NCBI GenBank assembly: GCA_003184365.1
Contig: NKYR01000130.1
Span: forward strand, 1 to 64,000
Direction: 5' to 3'
DNA length: 64,000 nucleotides
Origin: Evernia prunastri
Taxonomy: Eukaryota > Ascomycota > Lecanoromycetes > Lecanorales > Parmeliaceae
Shown: one piece after another, positions 22,790 through 34,321 of the stretch
How the letters are laid out: each line of letters opens with the position of its first letter
Position numbering within the stretch: the stretch's first letter is position 1
Translations under genes and position numbers: made by a program
Notes under the pieces: model-generated
Told to the model about the DNA's origin: nothing
Seen by the model: only the letters and a program-made list of their open reading frames with translations
Databases searched by the model: none

Positions 22790-24410
22790 GAAATATACGC
22801 TACGGGTCTTTAAAGCCATTTCTTCATCGTAAGAGACGAACGATGGTAAGATCTGCTATAGGGAGGCGGCAGAATATTTTTTTACACAATGTAAACCTGA
22901 TGTTTTTTTATGAAGCCGACGAGGATTACTAAAGGCGACGAGAATTTACCATTTTTAGGCATAATTTCCCTCGTTCTAGTATCTCTCAACAAGAGTTGCT
23001 TTGCAATCCATAAATATAGGCAGATTGAAACGTTAAAAAGTTATACAGAGTGATTTGATCTGAATTTGATACTGATGATATTTAGATCACAGCCCCCTGG
23101 TAAGAGGTAAGTATACCCATAATACGTAGGTATCAACTTATTCAATTGTAGAGTGAACGAACTGTTGTAGTATACAGCTTCTCGACATGCAATTTGTATT
23201 AATAGTAGATACTGAGTGACAGTTGTAAGAGCCTCGAAGTCTAATTTGTTGAGCGCGGCATAGACTTTCCCGAAGAGTAACTCAGACACGTAGAGATATT
23301 ATGTATTAGATGCTATGTGAGTAGCTTTGAGATTAATCCTTCTCAGAATTGTCACTATAGCTAGAGTAATCTTAGGAGACGGCAATTGAAAAGAACTCTC
23401 AGACGTGACTAAATAAGCATTGGCGCCCCTAAAATCGGTTTCAAAGGTCGTTCCTTACTCCATTGCAGAAATCCTTCCTCATAAGGTAAATGTCTAATTA
23501 CGCAGAATGTCAGCGGCTTATGAGTCATTTACGCAGAGAGCGGATACCGGGAGCTCTAAGTGCAGCGTGCGTAGGTCAATAGCAGCCGTAGAAGCTCATC
23601 ATCCAATCAGCCAAGTTTCAAGGATTCTCATCATTCACTTCACCATATGCCACGTCAGGATGGTGGTCCCACGGTAGCCAATAACTCTGTCAGCATGGCT
23701 TCTCCAGTATAAGGATCACATAGCCATTTGCTCGCATCCGTCAAGCCAGGATACAGATACTGTTGGGTGATTACGCGGATCCTTAATTTCCTTCTAGCAC
23801 TCATCTGTCAGTCCCCTATAATCTAAACAATATACCGAAACAACTTTAGCAAATATATGCATTTACCAGCCTAAGTGGGCATTCAACGCAGACCGTAGGT
23901 ATTCGGGCGAGGCTATCACTCGTTGGGCCCGTACTTGACCGATTGTCCCCATAGTGAACTGTTTCAGTATCTCTCAAGAAGGGAACAAAGAGGAAGGCGG
24001 GAGTGCCGGCCTAAATTTGCCTTATTTAGTTCGCCTTTCCACCTGATGCAACGCAATGCGGCTCTGGACCACCTCTAGCATAGGGACTAGTCTTCAATGA
24101 ATTTCTTGATCAGCTTTCCCAAGTCTGATCACTCATATCTGACCCTGTTCTAGAGCTTCCGCTTCCAGAAGACCATAGGACTACGTGATCAAAGTTCTCC
24201 ATCTTTGGACCACCGCCGTCTTTCATCCGATGACTGCTAAGAAATCTTTAGCTTTGCCTTTCAATCCGTGCGACGATAGTTGAGAAGGATATATCGAACT
24301 TCATCGCCACTGTACCATTAGTACCCTAGCAATCCCACATATCGATCACACTGTCCAGTTCATCGAAAATTCCTCGGAAAGGCGTTCGTACACCGAAGGA
24401 CCATTTCAAG
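22790..24410. other. Long gene-free, partly AT-rich region
   Basis: About 1.6 kb without a supportable gene. 22850-23340 is clearly richer in A and T than the flanking coding DNA. Nothing repeats or folds obviously. It may contain the 5' regulatory region of the EST1-like gene; the last 150 bases before ATG 24411 are pyrimidine-rich in places. Confidence 0.4.
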
Positions 24411-26665
24411 ATGACCCATAAGCCTGAGATCATCGATCCGATGACAAGAATCGAAAATGCTCTTCGCGGTACGGCCGGAGGACATACTAGCACTTGGACC
24501 TGTCATCTATGTGATGAATCCTTCCAGGCAGGGGTGGAACCATGGATCCACGCAAAGGAAATGCACCAGGTCTCTACAGTGGCTGGCAGTAGGGATGAGT
24601 TGGAGGCGAAGAAGAAGCGGGTCCTGCAGAGAGCGTGAGTGCTCATCATTCTACAGAACAACCTGCATAGGTCTAGCTTGCGTATCGCTGACTCAACGCA
24701 ATCCAGGCAGCATTGGGCTCTCACGGACAACGCCGGGAATGAACCTTTGCCGAGAGCAACTTCCACCAAAGAGTCAACAAAGGGCGTTATTGAAGAGGAC
24801 ATCGAGCAACATGACCTAGATAGACCAAATGGCCAGTCTCCACCTTTAGAGGACCGATCTGAAGAAAATCCCGAGATGGAGCCAGAAATGTTACTTCAAC
24901 CGGATACGAGACCAATATCCCACGAGCAGTTGGTGGTAGAGGTGAAGGGAATATATGCTGGGTTAGTCATGGTGGAAGCCAAATGTATAGATATCGACGA
25001 AAGACAAATAGCTGCCGCCCGAGAGAAAGATCCACTCAAAAGGGTCCATCTGGAAAATCACCAATGGCAGTCACTTATTGCCCTCCATAAACAGGTACAT
25101 ACCCTCCCTAGGATACACAGCTCGACTACATATCGAGTAGCAATCGCTGACTGTTCTTGTCGAACAGTTACTCCACGAACATCATGATTTCTTCTTGGCG
25201 TGTCAGCATCCCTCTGGAAGCCCAGCGTTGAGTGAATTGGCTACCAAGTATTCAATGCCCGCTCGACTATGGCGTCATGGAATCCATGCCCTTTTAGAAG
25301 TCTTACAACACAGACTGCCGGAGTCATTGGAATACATGTTGGCATTTATCTATATTGCCTACTCTATCATAGCCTTGTTGTACGAAACGGCGTCTAAATT
25401 TCAGAATACATGGATAGAGTGTCTCGGTAGGATTATCTTTGTATCTGACAAGAGAACGGATTAGCTTACTGTGGTGTATGTTGTAAGGAGATCTCGGAAG
25501 ATATCGAATGGCCATCGAATATGACGAGCGCAAAGACCGCGAAATGTGGAGCAGCACTTCCCGTTTTTGGTATCAGAAAGCAGCTGATAGGAGTCCGAAT
25601 GGTGGGCGCCTATATCACCATTTGGCGATTCTGGCACGTCCTTACACCTTGGAACAGCTTTCGTTGTACGCACGGTCACTCACTTGTGTTGCTCCATTCG
25701 AAAAGGCCAGAGAAAGCATCATGACCCTGTTCAACCCGATTCTTCGCACGAGGGACACATCGTGGGAGACGACTTTTATTCATGCTCATGCCATTCTTTT
25801 CACTAACCAGTGCCCAGGTCCTGACGAAAAGTTCGACGCGATAGTCGATGAGCTCGCGAGAGATGGTCTGTTTGATGAGTATGTTGCCAAAGCTGCGGCG
25901 AGATTCAGGGAACTTGGGGCGTTCGCTGCGATCTGTAATATTGCTGCCCTATTCGAGTATAATGATCCGAAACATGGGGCAAAGCCAATGTTGCGTCTTG
26001 CGTACGAGAAGGCTCAGATAATGAAGGACACAGCATCAAACTCCGAACCTCGTAATCCACATCAACTCGAACATCCGTCTGAGGAAAAGACAGCGTTCGA
26101 CTCTGGCACACTCACGTCATCGGGTTGTGAAATCTCGTCTGTCGTTATCACACGACCTTCTAGACTTGCTTCGAAGACCTTTGAAATATGGTTGAATCGC
26201 GGAACGGACAAGAGTACTCATCCTCTGATACACATATACCTCGTTTTCATCCAGAGTCTCATCGTTGCCCAAGAAGCCTGGAAGTCTTTTGAGAAAGATG
26301 CCACCTGGAGAACTGTTGAAAGAGACATCCCTTGGCATGCTATTTGCTTGTTTCTCAACACTGCAGCAGGGAGTTTCCACTCGACTCCCAGCATTTTCGC
26401 CGAGGACTTTCCACAATCAAGCGACGAGAACGGTGGTAAAGAGAAACCTCGACCGCTGCCTGAAGACTTCGCACTTCGCGGACAGATATACTCGCAATGG
26501 TACTTTCCCACCACTTGGTTCACGAACATCACGGTCGACGATGACGAACGAACTCTTGAACTGCCCTCTATGGCCCAGCCTCGAATAGAACGGATTTTGT
26601 GGCTTGGCCATCGTATAGCATCAGTTTGTCACACCGTCGTGAGATCAGATGACAGTTCTAACTGA
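24411..26665 (+). CDS. C2H2 zinc finger plus EST1-like TPR protein, 682 aa
   Basis: Four exons (24411-24634, 24707-25094, 25168-25426, 25488-26665) join in phase 2, 0 and 1 with good donors and acceptors, and the total is a multiple of three. Residues ~30-52 have a C2H2 finger pattern (CHLCDESF...WIHAKEMH). After an acidic linker, residues ~130-300 contain the pattern of the EST1/SMG5-7 14-3-3-like repeat region: CLGDLGRYRMAIEY, WYQKAADRSPNGGRLYHHLAILA, LYARSLTCVAPFEKAR. These families bind telomerase or phospho-proteins in mRNA decay; fungi carry several EST1-like paralogues of unknown role. The zinc-finger fusion is less usual. I am sure of the fold family, not of the function. Confidence 0.82.
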
Positions 26666-27343
26666 CAGTGCGGTTCAGGCCAATCGATGGATACGATTTG
26701 ACGTGGACACAAGATCCTTCGTGATTACAGACCACGTGATGAGTGAGCTCAACATCCAAGCAACCGCCGTAAGGTATCCGCAAACTTTGATACCATCATG
26801 ACGGATGCGGGCACCACAGATGAAAGCCCTCGAACACCCGGTATGGCGTTGTCACATTGCCACCGTGGCTGGTAGGAACATCATCGAACCAAGGTCCCAT
26901 TTTGAAGCTTGGAGTTTGATTGTTTTAAGAAAGGCACAGCAAACCGCTGCGAGAAACAGACAGCCTTTATATTTCCTGACATCAAATAGGCGCCCTTGAC
27001 CATCCCAGTGAAGGCTCGTTATGCTTCGTGTACTTCTCAGTAGCACGTTTTGTTTCTATTCTCGACGCGGACGCCGTGTTGATCACGGAGAGTGACGTTT
27101 TGAGCTGCAGATGAGCGTACGTTTCTGGACTTTGGTTTCGAACAAAGGATTTCCCTATATGGTCTTTTCGTGGATAACAAAGGCTTAGATATTCCTTCAC
27201 CCTGTGCTTTGAAGGCGGGGAACGTAACGCGGAAAATCGATTGGCAAGACTATGATTTTGTCTGAAGCGCATTGAGTAATGTAATCAATAGACATCTATA
27301 TACGAAAGACAATACTACCCTTCGCTCCAACGCTAGCAAGGAA
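26666..27343. other. Intergenic, holding a relic of the 11.9 kb gene
   Basis: Between the EST1-like and patatin genes. Apart from the relic at 26985-27190, nothing coding is recognised. Confidence 0.4.
26985..27190 (-). pseudogene. Degraded copy of the N-terminal exon of the gene at 11313-11893
   Basis: On the minus strand this stretch matches the start of the 11.9 kb gene with many substitutions and small indels: both contain TCGAA, CCAAAGTCCA, GCTCATCTGC, and GTGATCAACACGGCGTCC in the same order. The frame is lost and the MG start is gone (ATAGGGAAA in place of ATGGGAAGC). Similarity fades after the GTCC block. It shows that this gene or its parent element has been duplicated within the region. 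Confidence 0.7.
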
Positions 27344-30300
27344 TCACAATCGGCGACGTCGCTTCCGCGCTGAAAGATCTTGTGAGTAGAGTTCACTCCC
27401 CTTGCGTTTGGGTAAATGACTATACCAGTTTGGTTCGTGTGTGTGGCAATCTTGGCAGGCAGGGGGTGGATCGGGGAAAGATTTGCCAAAGGGAGCATCA
27501 AGACCTTGCTGCTCTTGAAACCATCGCATTGTTTGGGGAAACCCGCTGATGCGCCTTCGCCCTCGAGTGACACTCTGCAGAAATATGCTCATGGACTCAT
27601 TAACATGATGGATTGCGAACTCCAGCTTCTTTCCATATCGACGACACACGGAGCAGAGATCCTTATCCCCTTGGTAATAGCCTACGACCTCATGGTCTGT
27701 CATGAATACTAGGTCGGTTGGATGGACCCGTCTCAGCGCTTGAGAGATGATGTGACCTTGAAGCCGGCATCTGATAGTGCCCTTGCAGTACAGCTTTCCG
27801 TTCTGATAGAGCGGAGCACTCGTCAGTTCAAAGAAGAAGCTAGAGATCAGTAAGGCAAAAGCCGTTGTCTGGCCGAATCCATCATTCTGCGACTGTGAAC
27901 GAGCGCACATGCGAAGCTCGTCCATACAGTTAACATCATCGATAGCGAGTGCACCATCCGGCAGATAGATGTTCGTTCGAAAGTACTGGCCTCTAGAGCT
28001 GTCGTCTAAGCGATTCCAGAGCTCCCTCCACGCACCTTGTCCGTCTAACGAAGACATAAACGACCGCCAAAGCCGAGGCACGAAACCATCTTGGATTATG
28101 TGGCGAAAGCTCGCAGTGCGAGGAGTTGACTCAGTTTGATGGAGATTCGTGCCTGTACCCAAAGACAGGACAATATCTGGTTGACAGCTCGTCGGCCATA
28201 TGTGTCGGCTTTCCCAAAGAGCCAGGTTGACTGGATTGTTGTGCTTCAAACCCCCATCCTGAAAGGTACCTAAAGTGGATATCTGAAGCGGTTGGAAAAG
28301 CCTACGACAAGTCAGCAGTAGAAGAGCACGTGTATACCAACGGAAATGCTACATCGGCGCGGCAGAGGTTGCCCTTCCCCTAACATTATGATTTAGCTGG
28401 GAATCGAATGGGGCGGGATGGACATACGCTTCCCACACATACGGTTCATCATGAACTTCCGCCGGACGCAGATGCCGATAGCCTACACGAAGCCGTATCA
28501 ACGCCGAAGCTCCAATATTCCCTTGGACCAGCTTACCGCAATCGGCCTGCCGACCGCCAACACCGTTGTAATTGGACAAAATCACGGGCGAAGCATCCGA
28601 GATCGTGGTAGCAGTGACAGCTGTCTTGGTTGCGGACTTCGCAGGCAGATACCCGAACAGTCGCTGTCGGAGACCAAAGTGTCTCTTCAGTGTGGCTTCC
28701 AGGCCGGCGGCGTCATAATAACCATCCGATAGCCAGCATCGTAACAAGTGGCGAAAGAGCTGCCAAGGGCCTCCTCCAGTACGAAGGCGGGTGCCGAAAA
28801 ACTCACGCGTCAGACTATCAAACGTCTGGATGCACTGAGTAACGCCCCAAAGACGGTGAAAGAGGCCCAGTACAATGAGTCCTCCTGTTCAAGCCGTCAG
28901 CAACTGTTATCATGTAAGCCAAAAGAGAGCTTACCGGAGCTTGTCCCGAATGCCAGGTCGAACAGGTCGCGAACCAAGCAGTCGGGCCCAACAGCATTTT
29001 GCAGAATCCCCAAGAATTCGAGTGGGATGACGCCACGGATCCCGCCTCCGTCAATACTCAGTATTCGCACGCCAGCCGTAGGCGGCTTTAGAGCAGCTGT
29101 AAGCCATCCAGAGGAGCAGAGCGGGCAGCTCCCGAGCTCGTACGTATACTCCGACCCCAACACTGGGCGACCAAAGATCCTGACACAGGTCTCGCACACG
29201 CTATGACCGCAACTCAAGCCATGTTCTGGTTTCCGCCGCAGGCAGGGAAGGCATGTCTGATTGCTCTGGAAGCTCGCCCACGGGATATTAATCTTGCCAA
29301 GGTTGCTGCGATGGATGGAGTCTGCTGTTTCCCCGGAGATCTACATCACCGAAAACTGATCGGCGAGGCTAACCCGGATGGCCTGGTTCCGGCGTGGCAC
29401 CAGTGATTGCTTCTTGGACGAGAGAACGAGGGACTGAACGCAAGATGGTTTGTAGATTTGGTCGTAGACGATTTCGGGATCAAACACTTTCTCAGTCAGC
29501 ACCACGATTCGACACTGGCGAGCGACTTACAATGCATTCCGCGCGGATAAGCGTCGACAAGGATAACGGAAGCGATATAGGATGTCCAAGTGTTTTCGGG
29601 AAGGTTGCACCGCGTGCCGAGTTCTAAAAAGTTGGTGAGATGCTCGGAGAAATCAGTCGAGATGGGATTTGCACGCCGACTCGAGCCGACATAATCAAAT
29701 GGTTCAACGGCGGTTCGAGCCGTATGCTTCACGGCCTCGCCGAAGTACCACGTTAAATGAAGCGCTGAGAACAGACAGCCAATGCTCTGCTTGATATGGC
29801 GAACCTCGTCGGTCTGGCGTTGGATCAACTCCTTGAGTGGCCGGTGACGCGCAAGAGGGGATATCTGTTCGTCCGCTAGATGAAGGACGGTGACCGAGGA
29901 GAAGAAAGCCACTATGTCCGGTTGGGATAGGTTGTACTGAAGGTATTCCGACTCCAAAAGATCGTACGTCGGACTGGGTCCAGGCCCCGCTCCTTGCTTG
30001 ACGATGATGACTTTGGGACGCGCCATATGAAATTGACCTGAGGCTCGCCCGAGTGCGGCCCACGCCCGTAGCCGAGATACCACATCCCCAAAGTTATTGA
30101 AATCGTCTGCAAATATGCATAGGACATCGACGAAGAGAGAAAAGAGACGTGCGTGAGCGACGTCGTACAAGCTACGACCAGCACCTAGGCCCCACTGTAG
30201 CGGCCAAGACGAAGCCTCGTGGCAGGCGGAGGCCTCGGACTGTACAGGCGTATTGGATGGATCACTTTCCGCGAAGAAAATCGGAAAGTCGGAGTGCAGA

Positions 30301-30545
30301 CTCAGCGTATCCGCACGTAGGGTGACAAGTCCCTCACGACTTGATCGTTTGATGTTGTTCCAGGGAAACAAATCGCGCAGTGCGAATTCTTTAATTTTCC
30401 GACCAACGAATAGGACAAGAGACGGCTTTTGCCGAGATGGATTAGTCAGCTCCAGCGACAGTCTGGACAACCGACCAGTGTCCCACAGTACAACGTCGGT
30501 GCCATGTGTAAAATCCAGCCAGCTGGTATGTTTACAAGAGCCCAT
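27344..30545 (-). CDS. RING-like / patatin-like phospholipase, 963 aa
   Basis: Seven exons (30545-29531, 29486-29350, 29292-28935, 28884-28537, 28482-28428, 28373-28353, 28301-27344) all join in phase; exon 6 is only 21 bases. Residues 1-340 are a fungal N-terminal region (WLDFTHGTDVVLWD, ALRDLFPWNN). A RING-like zinc site follows: CLPCLRR, CGHSVCETC, CPLC. The patatin domain then shows the oxyanion loop DGGGIRG, the nucleophile in GTSSGG, and the catalytic Asp in QDGGLKHNNP, so the Ser-Asp dyad is intact. Patatins release fatty acids from membrane lipids and serve as effectors in some fungal NLRs; this one has no NB-ARC. The C-terminus is basic (ARKRRRRL). Confidence 0.9.
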
Positions 30546-30724
30546 GGTCCTATGAGAGCGCTACAACGAATGGCAGAGATCCCAAGGCCCGAAGACCTTT
30601 TGTTCGCATTAAAAAGACTCCACATTTGGCTGCCAGTCAATTCCAGTTATGGCACATCTAAGACCTCATCGCTGGTCCCCCCAAAGAAACGCTGTGGACG
30701 CAAAGGAGTATACAACGAAGCTCC
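30546..30724. promoter_or_regulatory. Shared bidirectional promoter region (179 bp)
   Basis: Start codons of the patatin gene (minus) and the DUF3723 gene (plus) are only 179 bases apart. Such a short divergent spacer implies shared control, though no specific element is visible. Confidence 0.5.
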
Positions 30725-33052
30725 ATGGCGTCCACCACTATAGAGACCCGCACTTATCTGAACCAAAGTCGCGCTTTCTGTGGGTCCATCAAGTGTCCCA
30801 TACGACGGCTGCGATTTGAATCCATCACCATCGATCCACGGCAGCTCGATCTCAAGAATGTCGCTAGGATACTCGAGATATTCAACCTAGAGGGGTGCCG
30901 AAGGTTGGAACTACAGAATCACGTCCCTGCGCTGATCTCTCAGACGGTCTTGCACGCTCTGCTTCAGGGCGTGCCGGGAGGTCGATTGGAGGATGAAGTC
31001 CCCAGTTTGGTGGACCCGAAACACGACTTGAAGTGTCTACACGGTCGCCACCGTATCGAGGCCGCGAAAAAGTATCTACACCCTGATGATAAGTGGTGGA
31101 TCGTTGATCTCTACGTGGATGGTATATTGCCCTCCCCCTTGAAACCGGCAACGCTGATCGTGGTAGATCTGGGTGAGGTAGAGGTCAACGAGCTTCGACA
31201 GGAGTACTCCAACGCAAAGAACTTCTACGATGGAGATATCTTCCGTCATCTTCGGCAAGCTCATTTGGCCGGCAATGCCTCCGCCAAAGCCCGGTGGTTG
31301 TGCAAATTGTCGAGGGCCAAGATCAAAGACGTCAACCTGTTGGAGAAGAGGGCGTCCAGGGATCCTCAGACCCAACATCTGCAAAACGCCTTCGACGACT
31401 TGCTCCCGTTCACTGGCCTGTGGCCGGCATTGCAGATTGGGACGTTTCACAGGCTGCTCTCCCTGCGGTGTCCCGAGGCGAGCTTCATATTCCATTGAGC
31501 TGGCGCTTGCTAACAACGTGGGCAGGAAATGACGAGATATCTGATATGGGTCAAAGCTGCATGGGCTTACATACTTGGGGAAGAGGAGGAACTTCGATTT
31601 CATCTGGACGCAGGCACCGTGACGATCCTGGAGGGACGGTACCCAAAACTCTCGGCCGAGGACGAACGGTTACTCCAGAGAAACCAGTCGCACCTCTTCC
31701 CCGCTATCCCTGTCCATCGAGCGCAGTCTATACTATCACGTGTCCAAAAGATCGACTATATCATACCATCTATCCACACCTTTCTCGAAGACACCAAAAT
31801 CCTCGAGCCATGCGCCAAAATTATGAAGAGATTACTCCCCGCCGTCTGCAGAACATCAATACTCCAGGAGTTCGGTCAATTGCACAACGGGCAAACGTCT
31901 TGGTCGCTGCAGACCTCAGAAGCCTCTTACTGCCGGAGGGAAGAAGAGTCGAGCGACACAACTCACAGGGGCGCTTATCGCCAGCTGTGGCTATACACAC
32001 TACGTCATTTCCCTGAGATGATCGGACAGCCGTTACGAAGAGATCCCCCAAGAACGAAGTCTCCTCTGCTAGGCGTGGAGCTCGTCTGGTGGCATCGATT
32101 CACAGCTCTTGCCGAAGCTTGTGGTTACGCCGAGGTCGATAACACTTACCGTCGTGGTGAGGAAGCGGACTATCAGATGGCCCAAACATTTCTTCAGCAG
32201 GTGCGGCCGCCTCAGCTCTACGGCACCTCGATGGGACGCTCGGTTCAGCGGATGGTGGACCTACTAGGCAAGGACTTCCCGCCCACCGAGGGTGCTGACG
32301 CTCCGCCCGTGGTGGACACTTATGGCCTCAAATGTGGACCTGACATCACTTCCCGCTGCGGGGTGCCTTTTGAAAGGGCGTTCCGAAAAGATCAAATGGC
32401 ACTGTTTTTGAAAAACATCGACCAAGATTTGCAGCAGGGTCAACAAGACGACATCGGATCATTTATGGTGAAGCGAGAGACCTTCCATAAGTTCTTCGGA
32501 TCCTCCGAAAGTTCTTACGAACCCCACACGCAGAGTTCGTCCAGTGCGCCAGGACCTCTCCGGCATCACTCTGACCAGATCGATGACTTCACCTCTACAA
32601 GACCCCCTGACATATCGTCTGCAGAAGCGGGCAATGCGATCGATCCTCCCGATGAGATCCCCCTGACACCGAGCCCACCATCGGCTCCCGCGGACCTGAA
32701 CCTTCCAGCGGAGCCAGTAGCGTTGCCCCATCCGCCAACAACTGTTACCCAAAGTGAAGCACTACGCATGTTCGAGGAGTTGAGTCAAGAGTGGAATTCT
32801 GATCGCCTGGTAATCTTAAAGCAAGAGTCTAGTGGTATGTTCTCTATCTTAACGTTCAATCGTCAAGACAGGGAAGGAATGTCACGGATCTTGCCGTCCG
32901 CCAATGATCACGAGTATCAAGTGGCGGACGTAAACCGCAGCAAGAGGATCAAGTTAACAAGCCCTACGAACATTCCCGAAGCACGCGTCGTCATGATAGC
33001 TGGTTCGCAGGTTAGAGTGGCTTACGAGGAGAGTTTTGAGGAAGAGCTCTAG
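30725..33052 (+). CDS. DUF3723 family protein, 744 aa
   Basis: Exons 30725-31121, 31167-31477 and 31526-33052. Hallmarks of the fungal DUF3723 family are clear: FESITIDPRQ, HVPALIS, LTCLHGRHR-like KCLHGRHRIEAAK, DKWWIVDLYVD, EYSNAKNFYDGDIFRHLR, LLPFTGLWPALQIGTFHRLL. Intron 1 is normal GT-AG. Intron 2 must begin with GC (GAG|GCGAGC) and end GGGCAG, with a GCTAAC branch, to keep the conserved RCPEEM reading; it is a GC-AG intron. A Ser/Pro-rich linker sits at about residues 555-640 and an unknown C-terminus ends in EEL. The biochemical role of the family is unknown. It shares a short divergent promoter with the patatin gene. Confidence 0.88.
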
Positions 33053-33179
33053 TCAAGGTAAGAGTTGTTTAGAGAAATATCCGGATGGGATCGTAAAAAG
33101 CAACAGCTCGATACATATAGTCTTGAATTAGGACACAGTTTGAGACGCAAGTCCGGCTTGCTGGAACATCAATATTCCA

Positions 33180-33973
33180 TTACTCTCCCAACCGCTTGCG
33201 CTTAGCAACCATCGCGGTCTCAATCTGAACGCCCTCTTCATCCTCGCTATCATCGCTGCAACACTGATGGCACAGTTCAGACAGCTGGTCATTCGCCTGT
33301 GACAACTCGATTGATTTCTCATCAAGAGCATCCAGCACATCTTGCTTCTCCCTCTTCAGCATCTCAATAGAGGCCTCGTTGCTGTGTTTTTCCTGCTCCA
33401 TTCGAACCTTATACTCCCCAGTAGCCCTCTTCAACGCACTGTTTTCCTCCAGAATGGACCCAAGCTTCAAATCTTCAGGTACGGTGACTCCGGAGGCCAG
33501 GCTGGCTTTTGTCAGATCGAATTGATTACACAAACTGATCAATTTGTGACTCATCTCCCGCTCGGAATCCAGACTCTTCTCCGTCTGAGCATGAACGGAG
33601 AACTCATGCGCGAGAGACTTTTTTGCATAATCGTGCTCCTTCTGCTCACGTTGTAGGGACTGCCGTTGCAGTTGTAGCTCTTCCTGAACTTGGCGGACCA
33701 TGCGGTCTGACTGAGCGAGGCTCGTCTTGAGTTGGGTGGCCTGAACGGTCAGTTGCTGTACTGTACGACCACTGCGCCATAGCTTCTCGTTGAGCTGCTG
33801 ATGCTGATCCTGTAAATTGCTAATGTCGCGCACCAGTGCCGCCAAAGACTCCCACTGATGGACACCAGGTAATGAGCCGAGGACCCGAGACTATAGCAAC
33901 ATGTCAGCCATGTTCGAGAGTACATGAAGTCATGTAATACTGGTGGGGTGCGTGTTCCTTCTGCGCTAGCCAT
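33180..33973 (-). CDS. Long coiled-coil protein, 247 aa
   Basis: Exon 1 is 33973-33941 (eleven codons) and exon 2 is 33890-33180, joined in phase 0 by GTATTA...GCTATAG with a GCTGACA branch. From residue ~25 to ~205 the protein is almost continuous heptad coiled coil (VRQVQEELQLQRQSLQREQ, LKREKQDVLDALDEKS), broken once near FDLTKASLASGVTVPEDL. The C-terminus is acidic (DDSEDEEG) then basic (VAKRKRL, a possible nuclear signal). It is convergent with the DUF3723 gene, 127 bases apart. No family is assigned. Confidence 0.8.
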
Positions 33974-34321
33974 TTGAAAATTAATGGTGACGACTTTGTG
34001 GGCGCCGATTAGGATGATCCCTATAGGTCCAAAGAAGATAGTGAACGGTGGATGGGATGAGGGTCTTAAAAGCAAGATTGAGCGGGACAGGCGATGCTAC
34101 CACGCAACCAGTAACGGACCAGCGGCCACGAACCGGAATTGGACCTTAAGCTAATGTCACCAGTTTCAAGTTGACAGAACAGCGCTTCCTCTGTTTCAAA
34201 AGTCTTACAAATAAGGATTAAACTGCTTGGCCGATCTACAGCATCCGTACGAGTGCCTACGCCCCGCGCTCCCCCTCCCCCCCAGCAAATCCCCCACCGA
34301 TAAGGGTAGTTGCTTGCTCGT

